Source of the DNA: Nitrospirota bacterium
Lineage (GTDB): Bacteria > Nitrospirota > Thermodesulfovibrionia > Thermodesulfovibrionales > UBA6898
DNA: 49,744 nucleotides
NCBI GenBank assembly: GCA_021811105.1
Contig: JAJZPM010000024.1
Location: 1 to 49,744 of the forward strand
Direction of reading: 5' to 3'
The translations under genes and the position numbers were made by a program. The notes under the pieces are model-generated. The model was given only the letters and a program-made list of their open reading frames with translations, did not search any database and had not been told where the DNA came from. Shown piece by piece: positions 35,148 through 43,577 of the stretch (position 1 is the first letter of the stretch; the number at the start of each line of letters is the position of its first letter).

Positions 35148-35714
35148 ATGCTGATAAGAAAATATCTCCTCTTCGGTGCGATCATGTCCGTTGCGGTAAT
35201 CATGCTCGCTCTTCTGAACTGGTTCCCCTCCGCGGTCCAGAAAGAAGGGATACGAAAATACAAGAGCATCGAGGACGTGGAGAGCCAGCTGAAGATAAAA
35301 AAAATATTTCTTCCCGCGTATTTCCCTCAGTACCTTGTCTGGCCGCCCGCCGAGATTTACGCCCAAAGGAAGCCTTATAAGATGGTCCTGATGCACTTTA
35401 CCAATTATGAGAGGAAAGAAATCGTCCTTTCGATCAGGCAGGTGGACCCTTCGGACCCTGCCCCGCTGGTGTCGAGAATAGAGCCGGTAACGATCAAACA
35501 GAGGGACAACGTACTCATCAAAGGCAGAAAGGGGCTGCTTTCGATCGCGCTTTGCCCCGGCGGAGAACCTTGCAATTCCGTTACGTGGCGGGAAGAGGGC
35601 TATGACGTCGAAATTATCGCCAAGGATTCGGTGAAGGAACTGCTTAAGATCGCGGATAGCATGATGGAGGGTCGGCCGTTTTCCCGAGATAGGGTATTTA
35701 ATCCGGGAAAATAG
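35148..35714 (+). CDS. Membrane-anchored protein of unknown function
   Basis: The 188-aa protein has one N-terminal membrane segment (LLFGAIMSVAVIMLALLNWF) and a periplasmic domain. The pattern KKIFLPAYFPQYLVWPP, then IEPVTIKQRDNVLIKGRKG, SVTWREEGYDVEIIAKDSVK and ELLKIADSM faintly resembles DUF4367-type domains, which occur next to membrane regulators. This is a weak match from memory. It lies 15 nt after the M56 peptidase and could be its substrate or regulator. Confidence 0.65.
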   Translation: MLIRKYLLFGAIMSVAVIMLALLNWFPSAVQKEGIRKYKSIEDVESQLKIKKIFLPAYFPQYLVWPPAEIYAQRKPYKMVLMHFTNYERKEIVLSIRQVDPSDPAPLVSRIEPVTIKQRDNVLIKGRKGLLSIALCPGGEPCNSVTWREEGYDVEIIAKDSVKELLKIADSMMEGRPFSRDRVFNPGK

Positions 35715-35819
35715 GAACTATTCCCGATTGTTTCCCGGGGTTCCGTCTGTTATCCTTAATTCAGGAAACAGAAACAACGGGTGACGGAAACAACAGTGCC
35801 CGGGAAAGGAGAGTGTGAG

Positions 35820-36194
35820 ATGCTGGCAATAAAGAAAACAGGCGGCGAAACCGTAGGCATGGGGGATTACTGGAATTTTACAAACGGCGAAAGGGTCCTT
35901 TTCAGCGCAAAGGGCGTTCTTCCGGGAAGGGCGGACGAGACTTACCACATAGTCCCCCCGGCTGCTGTCCTTGTGGCAGGGCCGGTACTCGGCCTCGTGT
36001 ATGCGGTCTTCCTCCCTTTCATCGGAATCGCGATGCTCCTTTCTTTGGCAGCCCGGAAACTCTTCGGGGGGCTTTTACAGAGCACTTACAGGGGTGCTGC
36101 CTTCAGCTGGAAGCCGAGTGAGGCCTATCTGGCCGGCAAGAAGGGAAGGTCCAGGAGGACTATCTCTAAAAAGGAAGAGGAGAAGAAGGAATGA
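35820..36194 (+). CDS. Small membrane protein of unknown function
   Basis: The 124-aa protein begins MLAIKKTGGETVGMGDYWNF and has one long or two short hydrophobic segments (VPPAAVLVAGPVLGLVYAVF and IGIAMLLSLAARKLFGGLL) and a lysine/glutamate-rich cytoplasmic tail. AGGAGAG upstream supports the ATG at 35820. It precedes the multihaem cytochrome by 64 nt and could be an accessory subunit. I recognise no family. Confidence 0.65.
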   Translation: MLAIKKTGGETVGMGDYWNFTNGERVLFSAKGVLPGRADETYHIVPPAAVLVAGPVLGLVYAVFLPFIGIAMLLSLAARKLFGGLLQSTYRGAAFSWKPSEAYLAGKKGRSRRTISKKEEEKKE

Positions 36195-36258
36195 ACCCGC
36201 TGAAGGGATTGTTATCGGGAAGGATGGCGGTCCCTGGCATCGGGTGTCTGGAGGCGAA

Positions 36259-37647
36259 ATGCTGAACCGCATTGTGTTGCACATCACTCTGATCCTGTCG
36301 TTTTTCTTCGCAGCACAAAGTATAAGTATCGCGTCCTATCCGCCCGGAGAGGAGGGCGCTCTCTGTCTCGGCTGTCATAATAACAAGGAGATGTCCCTCA
36401 CCTTCAAAAACGGCGAGAAGCTGTCGCTTTTCGTTGATGATCGTTCGCTCATGACATCGGCCCACAAAAATGTGAGCTGCTCCGGGTGCCACAAAGGTTT
36501 TTCCCTGGGCGACCACTCGAAGCGTCAGTTCAAGAACAGGAGAAGTCTGACGGTCTGGGCCTCGGATGCATGCAGGCAATGCCATACCTTCAAAAAGGGC
36601 ATCCATCTCCGGATGCTCGGGGCCCTCAGGGAGGTCGTCTGCGTGGACTGCCACGGGTCACATGCGATACAACCGGTGAAGGATTCCGGCGACGCCTGTT
36701 TCGGATGTCACAAGTACGGACTGGCTATCCCGTTCAAAGACGGCAGCAGGCACTCGCTTGAGATCGACGAAGATGCCCTCAAGTCTTCCGTCCACAGTAA
36801 ACTGCGATGCGCAGACTGTCACTTCGGCTTTTCTTCTAAAGAGCACCCCGATCGTGACTTCAAGGACAAGAGGAACTTTACGATTATCACGTCGGAGACC
36901 TGCAGGAGATGTCATTTCGACAAGTACACGAAGACGCTCGAAAGCATGCACTTCAACGTGCTCCTGAAGGGGAACCTCAAGGCACCAGTCTGTGTGGATT
37001 GCCACGGCGCCCATGGGATCAAGACGGGACGGACCGAGAAGATCGAGAGCGCGAGGAGATGCAAGTCCTGCCATGAGGATATTTACCAGACCTATGCCAT
37101 GAGCGTTCACGGCAAGTCCCTCATTTCGATGCACAACCAGGACGTACCGGTATGTTCGGACTGCCACAGGGCGCACGATATCTCAGACCCGAGGATGGCT
37201 GATTTCCGCAATAACATCCCACAGATGTGCAGCAACTGCCACGCCAACGAAGAGTTGATGAAGAAGTACGGGCTCTCTACGGCGGTCCTGCAGTCCTACC
37301 TCGAGGACTTCCACGGGGTTACCGTCTCTTACTACAAGAAGCAGAAAAATGCTATCAGGCACATCGCCGTATGTACCGACTGCCATGGTATTCACGATAT
37401 CACAAGGACGAAGGGTCCGGATGCCTCCATCGTAAAAGCAAATCTCGTCAGGCGGTGCAGGAAATGCCACCCCGGGGCTTCCGACAACTTTCCGGACACG
37501 TGGATATCCCACTACGAACCGAACTTCAAGAGGGCCCCGCTTGTCTACACTATCAACCTCATATACTCCATCTTTATCCCGTTTATGATAGTGGGACTCG
37601 TCCTGCAGATAATCCTGCACATTTGGCGCTACGCCGTCAACAGATGA
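36259..37647 (+). CDS. Tridecahaem c-type cytochrome with C-terminal membrane anchor
   Basis: The 462-aa protein has a signal peptide (VLHITLILSFFFAAQSISIA) and 13 CXXCH haem-binding motifs, in order CLGCH, CSGCH, CRQCH, CVDCH, CFGCH, CADCH, CRRCH, CVDCH, CKSCH, CSDCH, CSNCH, CTDCH and CRKCH. A transmembrane helix (YTINLIYSIFIPFMIVGLVL) closes the protein, so the haem chain is fixed to the outer face of the membrane. Several haems are followed by HG.H or RAH ligand candidates. With the cytochrome b next to it, 13 nt downstream, it likely moves electrons between the quinone pool and the periplasm. The terminal acceptor is unknown. Confidence 0.9.
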   Translation: MLNRIVLHITLILSFFFAAQSISIASYPPGEEGALCLGCHNNKEMSLTFKNGEKLSLFVDDRSLMTSAHKNVSCSGCHKGFSLGDHSKRQFKNRRSLTVWASDACRQCHTFKKGIHLRMLGALREVVCVDCHGSHAIQPVKDSGDACFGCHKYGLAIPFKDGSRHSLEIDEDALKSSVHSKLRCADCHFGFSSKEHPDRDFKDKRNFTIITSETCRRCHFDKYTKTLESMHFNVLLKGNLKAPVCVDCHGAHGIKTGRTEKIESARRCKSCHEDIYQTYAMSVHGKSLISMHNQDVPVCSDCHRAHDISDPRMADFRNNIPQMCSNCHANEELMKKYGLSTAVLQSYLEDFHGVTVSYYKKQKNAIRHIAVCTDCHGIHDITRTKGPDASIVKANLVRRCRKCHPGASDNFPDTWISHYEPNFKRAPLVYTINLIYSIFIPFMIVGLVLQIILHIWRYAVNR

Positions 37648-37660
37648 AAGGAGGCCTTAA

Positions 37661-38428
37661 ATGATCGAAATAGAAAAGAAAAACGGGGAGTTCATCAGAA
37701 GATTTCATCCCCTGCGCATTATCGAGCACCAGGCAAACGCCATTACTTTCATCGTGCTGGTCGTGACCGGTATCTCTCAGAAGTTCCATAATTCCTCTTG
37801 GGCCGAGTGGATCATCATGAACCTCGGAGGGATTGACAACGCAAGGGTCATCCACAGGACCACCGGACTTTTCTTTACCGTCCTCACCCTCCAGCACATG
37901 CTGACCGGCTCCTACGGGGTAATCGTGAAGAAATGGATGCCGTCGATGGTGATCAACCTGAAGGACTTCACCGACGCGATCGACAATCTGAAATACTACT
38001 TCGGGATTACTGACAGACCTGCGAGGTGCGACCGCTACGATTACAAGCAGAAATTCGAATACTGGGGGGTGGTCATAGGTGGAATACTGATGATTCTTAC
38101 CGGACTGACCCTCTGGTTTCCGACGAAGGTCTTCCACCTCATTCCGTTCCTTCCCGGACAGATAATTCCCGCTGCAAAGGCCGCCCATACGAACGAGGCG
38201 ATGCTCGCCCTGCTGGTGATAGTGATATGGCATATCTACAATTCGGTCTTCAGTCCCGATGTGTTCCCGCTCGACACCGCAATTTTTACGGGAAAGATTT
38301 CGAAGGAGCGCATGATCCATGAGCACCCCCTCGAGTACGAACGGCTGACCGGCGAGAAGCTTGGCGATGCCCACAGCGAAGAGGTTAAGGCAGAACCCGG
38401 TCCGGAAGAAATATCGAGTGCGCCCTAA
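37661..38428 (+). CDS. Membrane cytochrome b (formate-dehydrogenase-gamma/b561-like)
   Basis: The 255-aa protein has four hydrophobic helices with candidate haem b His ligands: IIEHQANAITFIVLVVTGIS, ARVIHRTTGLFFTVLTLQHM, FEYWGVVIGGILMILTGLTL, and AHTNEAMLALLVIVIWHIYN. This is the di-haem cytochrome b pattern of menaquinone-linked enzymes. AAAGGAGG precedes the ATG. Together with the 13-haem cytochrome it forms a quinone-periplasm electron transfer module. The acidic tail after residue 225 is of unknown use. Confidence 0.85.
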   Translation: MIEIEKKNGEFIRRFHPLRIIEHQANAITFIVLVVTGISQKFHNSSWAEWIIMNLGGIDNARVIHRTTGLFFTVLTLQHMLTGSYGVIVKKWMPSMVINLKDFTDAIDNLKYYFGITDRPARCDRYDYKQKFEYWGVVIGGILMILTGLTLWFPTKVFHLIPFLPGQIIPAAKAAHTNEAMLALLVIVIWHIYNSVFSPDVFPLDTAIFTGKISKERMIHEHPLEYERLTGEKLGDAHSEEVKAEPGPEEISSAP

Positions 38429-38504
38429 ATCCGTGCGTATCTCTCTTCCCTGCGGGGGGAAGTTGTCAATCCCGGGACCCCGCTGATATAATAACGTAGG
38501 GGCG

Positions 38505-40367
38505 ATGCAGAAGAAGATTATCATCTCGACGTTACTGAGCGTAATCATCATACTCCTGAGCCTCGGGATTATCAGCACCTTAAGCATCAATGAAAGTATC
38601 CGGCATTCACTCACCGAAAGGACGCAGCTTGCCGGCATTCTGGCCAGCTACACCGACTACCGGCTCCAGAACAACCTCACGAGGCTCTATGACATTTCTC
38701 TTTCCGGCGCCATCGATCTGAACGACAACGACTGGGAACCCGAGGACAACGCCCTGAAAACCGCTTACCAGTATTCGATCTTCACCGACGGTATCTTCCT
38801 TCTCGACCCCAAAGGAAACATTGTCCATTCCTATCCTCCCGGCCTGATGAAGCGGAACCTTATGGGCATTCCGTATGTGAAAACAACTATCGAGGAGAAA
38901 AAGGCGGTAATCTCCAATATCTACACCGAGGAGGGTACCAACAGGAAGGTGATTTACGTCCTCGTGCCTCTCAAGGACAAGGAAGGCAGGACGATCGGCG
39001 CCGTGGGCGGTGAGATCAACCCCACCAATTATGTCCTGACGAACCTTATACGGGCGATCCCGACCCGGGGCGACACGATTATCGAACTCGTGGACAGTTT
39101 CGGTGTGGTCATCGCCTCGAACAACCCGGTGAGGATATTTGCCTGCAGCGACCGCAACCGCATACTCGGCAATCTGATCGCAACTAAACAACAGTCGGTG
39201 ATGAAATGCCACCGCTGCCATGAAGGAGAACAGGGAACGGTCGGTGCTGAGCGCGAAAAGACCATCGACATGCTGGCGTTCGCGCCTCTGTCGGAGGCGC
39301 CCTGGGGGATCACGGTAAGGGAAGGGGAGGATAGGGTATTCGCCCCTTCTTCACGACTGAAGAAGAAGTTCCTGATACTCGGCCTCATATCGATAGGCAG
39401 CGCTCTGATTTTTGCTGTCGGAATCAGCAAGAGCATCGTAAACCCTATCAAGTCCCTGACGATAGCATCAAAAAAGATCGCGGACGGCAACCTGAGGGGG
39501 CCTGTCAGGGTGTTGTCGAGGGACGAGATAGGCGCCCTCGGCATGAGCTTCGAGGCGATGCGGCAGAGGCTTTCGGACTCCCTCGACAAAATCCACCGAC
39601 ACAACACCGAACTCGAGGAGAGAGTCCTTGATCGGACAAAGGAACTTCAGCAGTCAAGAAAAAGGCTTTCGAAACTGCTTCACGAGGTGATCCGCGCCCA
39701 GGAGGAAGAAAGGAAAAGGATCGCCCGAGAACTGCATGACGAAACAAGCCAGTCGATCGCCGCGCTCGGAATGTCCATAGAAATTGCCGGGATCGCCCTT
39801 AAGGAGAATGCGCTGACGCCGGAAAAGATTTACGAGCTCAGGGCGAAGGTCTCCCAACTGATCGAAGGCATCAACAGGCTGATACAGGACCTCCGGCCCC
39901 CGGTGCTCGACGATCTGGGCCTGGAGTCGGCGGTCCGGTGGCTTCTGGAACGGCACCTTGCGGTCAAAGGGGTAACGTATCAATTATACTCCTCGGACGA
40001 GTTCCAGAAACTTCTCGACAACAGCGAGACGGTCCTGGATGATAAGACGATATTCAGGCTCTTCAGGATAATACAGGAGACAATTATCAACGTCTCAAAG
40101 CACGCCAATGCGAAGAACGTGAGGGTGTCACTGGGCTACGACGGATCTGCCGTAAAGGTGGATATCACGGATGACGGGGTGGGTTTTGATGTGCAGACGG
40201 TGTTCCGGGAAGCGGACATGGGCACGAGCGCGGGCTACGGACTGGTGGGACTCAAAGAGAGGGTGGCACTCCTCGAAGGGACAGTGGATATTATTTCACA
40301 TCCTGGTAAGGGGACCGGGATAACCATTATAATACCGCTGAGTTCCCTGGAGGTACAGGATGTCTAA
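38505..40367 (+). CDS. Sensor histidine kinase with a periplasmic haem-c motif
   Basis: The 620-aa kinase has an N-terminal membrane helix (IIISTLLSVIIILLSLGIIS), a Cache-like periplasmic sensor domain to about residue 285, a second helix (KFLILGLISIGSALIFAVGI), HAMP, then HisKA_3 (RIARELHDETSQSIAALGMS, phospho-His) and a NarX/LiaS-type ATPase ending TGITIIIP. Residues 235-239 are CHRCH, a CXXCH haem-attachment motif, on the periplasmic side. It thus probably binds haem c and senses redox state or a small ligand such as NO. It overlaps its response regulator by 8 nt and follows the cytochrome genes by 76 nt, suggesting it regulates them. Confidence 0.88.
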   Translation: MQKKIIISTLLSVIIILLSLGIISTLSINESIRHSLTERTQLAGILASYTDYRLQNNLTRLYDISLSGAIDLNDNDWEPEDNALKTAYQYSIFTDGIFLLDPKGNIVHSYPPGLMKRNLMGIPYVKTTIEEKKAVISNIYTEEGTNRKVIYVLVPLKDKEGRTIGAVGGEINPTNYVLTNLIRAIPTRGDTIIELVDSFGVVIASNNPVRIFACSDRNRILGNLIATKQQSVMKCHRCHEGEQGTVGAEREKTIDMLAFAPLSEAPWGITVREGEDRVFAPSSRLKKKFLILGLISIGSALIFAVGISKSIVNPIKSLTIASKKIADGNLRGPVRVLSRDEIGALGMSFEAMRQRLSDSLDKIHRHNTELEERVLDRTKELQQSRKRLSKLLHEVIRAQEEERKRIARELHDETSQSIAALGMSIEIAGIALKENALTPEKIYELRAKVSQLIEGINRLIQDLRPPVLDDLGLESAVRWLLERHLAVKGVTYQLYSSDEFQKLLDNSETVLDDKTIFRLFRIIQETIINVSKHANAKNVRVSLGYDGSAVKVDITDDGVGFDVQTVFREADMGTSAGYGLVGLKERVALLEGTVDIISHPGKGTGITIIIPLSSLEVQDV

Positions 40368-41013
40368 AATCAGAGTCGTGATAGTCGACGACCATTCCCT
40401 GGTCAGAGAGGGTATCAGCGCCCTGCTCAAGTTTTATGAGGACGTCGAGGTGATCGGTGAGGCTGCAGACGGCAGGGAGGCCATCGCTATCGCTACGAAG
40501 CTCAACCCCGACGTAATCCTGATGGATATTGCGATGCCCGGCCTTGGAGGGCTCGAGGCTACAATCGAGATCAAGAAGAGGAGCCCCGATATCAAGATCC
40601 TTGTCCTGAGCCAGTATGACGACAGGGAATATGTGAGCAGGTTCCTCAAGGCGAATGTATCGGGATACATACTGAAGCGGGCGGTAGGAGGAGAGCTTAT
40701 CACCGCCATCAGGGCCGTGGCGAAAGGGGAGTCGTATCTCCATTCATCAATCGCCGCGAAGGTAATCGACGGCTATATCGGAAAGGCAGTCGAGGTTGCG
40801 GACCCCTACGAGTCCCTGACCGACCGTGAAAAACAGGTGCTTAAGCTCATCGCCGAAGGAAATACGCATAAAGAGATGGCTACCATCCTCGGTATAAGTG
40901 TAAAGACCGCCATTGCCCATCACACGAACATATGCGACAAACTCGCCCTCCGGTCTAAAGCCGAACTGATAAAGTTCGCAATACAAAAAGGGATCATAAG
41001 ACTCGAGACATAA
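40360..41013 (+). CDS. NarL/FixJ-family response regulator
   Basis: The 217-aa regulator has a receiver domain with the acidic pair in VVIVDDHSLVREG, the phospho-Asp in PDVILMDIAMPGLGG, Ser in LVLSQYDD and Lys in YILKRAVGG. A C-terminal LuxR-type helix-turn-helix follows: LTDREKQVLKLIAEGNTHKE, then MATILGISVKTAIAHH. The start codon overlaps the kinase stop, so it is its cognate partner. Its targets are presumably the cytochrome operon upstream. Confidence 0.94.
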   Translation: MSKIRVVIVDDHSLVREGISALLKFYEDVEVIGEAADGREAIAIATKLNPDVILMDIAMPGLGGLEATIEIKKRSPDIKILVLSQYDDREYVSRFLKANVSGYILKRAVGGELITAIRAVAKGESYLHSSIAAKVIDGYIGKAVEVADPYESLTDREKQVLKLIAEGNTHKEMATILGISVKTAIAHHTNICDKLALRSKAELIKFAIQKGIIRLET

Positions 41014-41128
41014 CCTTCCGTCGTTGTCGCGATTTTTACCTGGCGCCTATTTATTTCATTCGGGAAGAAACGATTTTTTCAGATCGTCGCATATCAGTAA
41101 CACCGATTGCCGTACAGTCGCAACGTTT

Positions 41129-41157
41129 TTGACTGCATGGCTGAAAGATAGTATCAT
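41129..41157 (+). promoter_or_regulatory. Sigma70-like promoter of the type III CRISPR operon
   Basis: TTGACT (41129-41134) and TATCAT (41152-41157) lie exactly 17 bp apart. Transcription would start near 41164, about 78 nt before cas6. It stands alone in the gap after the response regulator, and the genes beyond are mostly closely spaced to 49.6 kb. Confidence 0.65.
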
Positions 41158-41241
41158 ACACAGGGATTTGAAAGAACATCTGGACAGTAAATCGGCGTTG
41201 CTGTTATAGTAGCGACGAAGCATGCAAAGTTTGGAGGAGAT

Positions 41242-42264
41242 GTGCGGATCGGGTATCAGACATTTATCTTTTCCCTTCAAGCAAGAGACATTATTGTTTT
41301 GCCTTCTTACAAAGGGTCCACCCTTCGCGGCGGATTTGGAAATGCCTTTAGAAAAGTGGTCTGCGCCCTCCGAAAAGCAGACTGCACTGAATGTATTCTC
41401 AAAGAAAAATGTGTCTACTCGTATGTTTTTGAGACCCCGCCACATGCCGGCACGAAAATCATGACCAAATATGATCATGCGCCGCACCCTTTTATCATCG
41501 AACCGCCTCTGGACTGCAGGCAGGCATTCAAGCGGGGGGATGAGATCACCTTTGGACTCACGTTGGTCGGTCGAGCGATCGATTATCTCCCCTACTTTAT
41601 CTATGCCTTTGACGAACTGGGAAAGCTCGGCATAGGGAAAGGCAGGGGAAAATATGAGTTGAAATATGTAGGGGCGCGTTGCGATGCGCCCGGAGCCGGC
41701 AGGGCCGCCCAGCCGCTCGCCGCCCGTTCTGTCATTCCCGCGAAGGCGGGAATCCAGGAGGTAATTGATTGTGAAACCATCTATGATTCCGGGACAAAGA
41801 CGGTCACATCTTCTTCACCGAACAGCATTGAGCTTGGCTTTGATACATCCACGCCACCGGCAACCACCCTTAAACAGCTGTCGATGACTTTTCTGACACC
41901 GACGAGGATTAACTATAGAGGTAGTTTGACCCTTGACCTGGAATTTCATATTCTCATCCGAAATCTCCTGAGGAGGATTTCGCTCCTCTCCTATTTCCAC
42001 TGCGGCGAGGACCCCGCTGACGTAGATTTCAAGGGGCTCATCCACCTTGCTGAAGGGGTGGAGGTGAAGGAACGGAACCTCCAATGGTACGACTGGGAAC
42101 GATACTCGGCAAGACAGGACACGAGGATGAAGATGGGAGGGTTTACGGGGAGCGTCACCTTTTCAGGGAATATTGGGCCTTTTTTGTCTCTCTTGAAGGC
42201 TGGCGAGGTCCTGCATGTCGGCAAAGGAACAAGCTTCGGATTGGGTAAATATATACTTGCATGA
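41242..42264 (+). CDS. cas6: Cas6, pre-crRNA processing RAMP nuclease (type III-associated)
   Basis: Cas6 cleaves repeats to make crRNA for the Csm complex. The 340-aa protein fits the Cas6 family with a small cysteine cluster (CTECILKEKC) and the phrase STLRGGFGNAFRKVVC near the N-terminus. It has FGLTLVGRAIDYLPYFIYAF in the middle and the C-terminal LSMTFLTPTRINYRG, MKMGGFTGSVTFSGN and glycine-rich GKGTSFGLGKYIL. It starts at GTG just after GGAGGAG. Roughly residues 143-172 are encoded by two palindromic repeats, including the telltale SVIPAKAGIQ, yet the frame stays open. I cannot name the catalytic residues. No type III array is in the window. Confidence 0.88.
   Translation: MRIGYQTFIFSLQARDIIVLPSYKGSTLRGGFGNAFRKVVCALRKADCTECILKEKCVYSYVFETPPHAGTKIMTKYDHAPHPFIIEPPLDCRQAFKRGDEITFGLTLVGRAIDYLPYFIYAFDELGKLGIGKGRGKYELKYVGARCDAPGAGRAAQPLAARSVIPAKAGIQEVIDCETIYDSGTKTVTSSSPNSIELGFDTSTPPATTLKQLSMTFLTPTRINYRGSLTLDLEFHILIRNLLRRISLLSYFHCGEDPADVDFKGLIHLAEGVEVKERNLQWYDWERYSARQDTRMKMGGFTGSVTFSGNIGPFLSLLKAGEVLHVGKGTSFGLGKYILA
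41669..41757. repeat. REP-like palindromes inside cas6
   Basis: GGGCGC/GCGCCC (41672-41677 with 41686-41691) and the perfect stem ATTCCCGC/GCGGGAAT (41734-41741 with 41746-41753, loop GAAG) lie inside cas6 in frame. The second matches the TCATTCC...GGAATCCAG pattern of the element at 2664-2692. It encodes SVIPAKAGIQ, a peptide commonly produced by such elements in many genomes. Confidence 0.8.
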
Positions 42265-42325
42265 AAATATTTCCGCAATATTGTTTATATCGCTTTCGGT
42301 TGCGGCCCCGGAGTAGAATGGGCAG

Positions 42326-43459
42326 ATGAGACACTCGGCATTCAGAGAGATATGTATCTTCATATCAGGCGCGACGCCCCAGGTGATTACCGAAACGCTC
42401 TGCGCCCTGGGGGCCGGAAGCCCGCCTGTTTTGCCGCAGGAGGTCTATATCATCACCACCGAAAAAGGCAGAAAAATTGCCGAGGATACTCTGCTTGTGC
42501 AGGGTATCCTGAGAAACTTGGAAGAGGAGTATCAGCTGGGACCTATCCCTCTTAACGGAAGGTCCTTTCTTGTCCCCCGGGATGCCGAAGACAGACCGCT
42601 GTCCGACATCAGAAATGACGCGGACAATGCTCGCATGGGTGAATTGATTACCTCTTTGATACAGGAAAAGACGGACGATCCTGCCTGCCGTCTGCATTGT
42701 TCACTTGCCGGCGGGAGAAAGACGATGAGCTTTTATCTCGGGGCCGCGATGCAGATGTTCGCCAGGCCGTGGGACAGACTTTACCACGTGCTTGTCACCC
42801 CTGAATTCGAGTCGAGCCCTGAATTCTTTTTCAAACCCCGGAAAGCGCGGGTCCTTTCCTGCGGAGGCAAAAGGCTTGATACAAGACATGCCGAGATCAC
42901 GCTTACCGAGCTGCCGTTTATCCGGCTCAGGGACAAGCTCTCCCTGGAAGACGTGCGCTTCAGGGACCTGGTTGCGGAGGGACAGAAACAGATCGACATT
43001 GCAGTGACGCTGCCTGAACTGCGTGTGGACCTTTCCGGAAGGACCGTGAAGATCGGGGACAAGGCGATAAAACTGCAGCCGTTGCAGCTTATGCTTTATG
43101 TCGCCTATCTCAGACACAAGCTCAACCGCTGCAGGTATCCGGCGAGGCCCTATTGCCAAGGCTGTACTAAATGCTTTCCCTCGCTGCTTGAGCTTGCAGG
43201 CAAAACGGCCCTTGAGGAGATGGCAAAAGACTACCATATGATCGCGCCGGCAAAGGTCGGGGACCTGCTCCATAATAACAGCAGCGGGCTTCCCGTCGAG
43301 ACGATCCGGCAGGGTATCAGCAAGATAAAGAGAACGATAGGCGCTGCGTTAGACGACGAAGCGCTGACCGCTATTTATGCGATAACGACATCCGAGAGAA
43401 AATACGCAGACAGCAGGCACGGCATTCGGGCAGAGAAGGGGAGGATAAGGATTGGGTAA
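42326..43459 (+). CDS. CARF protein of the NE0113/TIGR02584 type
   Basis: The 377-aa protein matches a CRISPR-associated CARF family, expected to bind cyclic oligoadenylates from Cas10. The two CARF nucleotide-binding segments are FISGATPQVITETLCAL near residue 13 and CSLAGGRKTMSFYLGAAMQM near residue 125. They are followed by the family marker LPFIRLRDKL and a helical C-terminus with a winged-helix-like region (SKIKRTIGAALDDEA). A cysteine group CRYPARPYCQGCTKC could bind zinc. There is no HEPN (RxxxxH) motif or nuclease domain I can recognise, so it may be a regulator or a ring nuclease. It lies between cas6 and cas10. Confidence 0.85.
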   Translation: MRHSAFREICIFISGATPQVITETLCALGAGSPPVLPQEVYIITTEKGRKIAEDTLLVQGILRNLEEEYQLGPIPLNGRSFLVPRDAEDRPLSDIRNDADNARMGELITSLIQEKTDDPACRLHCSLAGGRKTMSFYLGAAMQMFARPWDRLYHVLVTPEFESSPEFFFKPRKARVLSCGGKRLDTRHAEITLTELPFIRLRDKLSLEDVRFRDLVAEGQKQIDIAVTLPELRVDLSGRTVKIGDKAIKLQPLQLMLYVAYLRHKLNRCRYPARPYCQGCTKCFPSLLELAGKTALEEMAKDYHMIAPAKVGDLLHNNSSGLPVETIRQGISKIKRTIGAALDDEALTAIYAITTSERKYADSRHGIRAEKGRIRIG

Positions 43460-43577
43460 CCAGGTTTGCGATGGCTTACCGAGCGCAGAACAGAATTCTG
43501 GGTATGCAAATTTCAGAAGGGGTTCATTATTACTGCAACAACCCTAATACTGTACATCAAAAGGAGCGTGAATTACA

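Noticed and set aside
41080-41100. Terminator after the response regulator (ACGAT...ATCGT)
   Set aside because: The stem is only 5 bp and the T-run lies in the loop.
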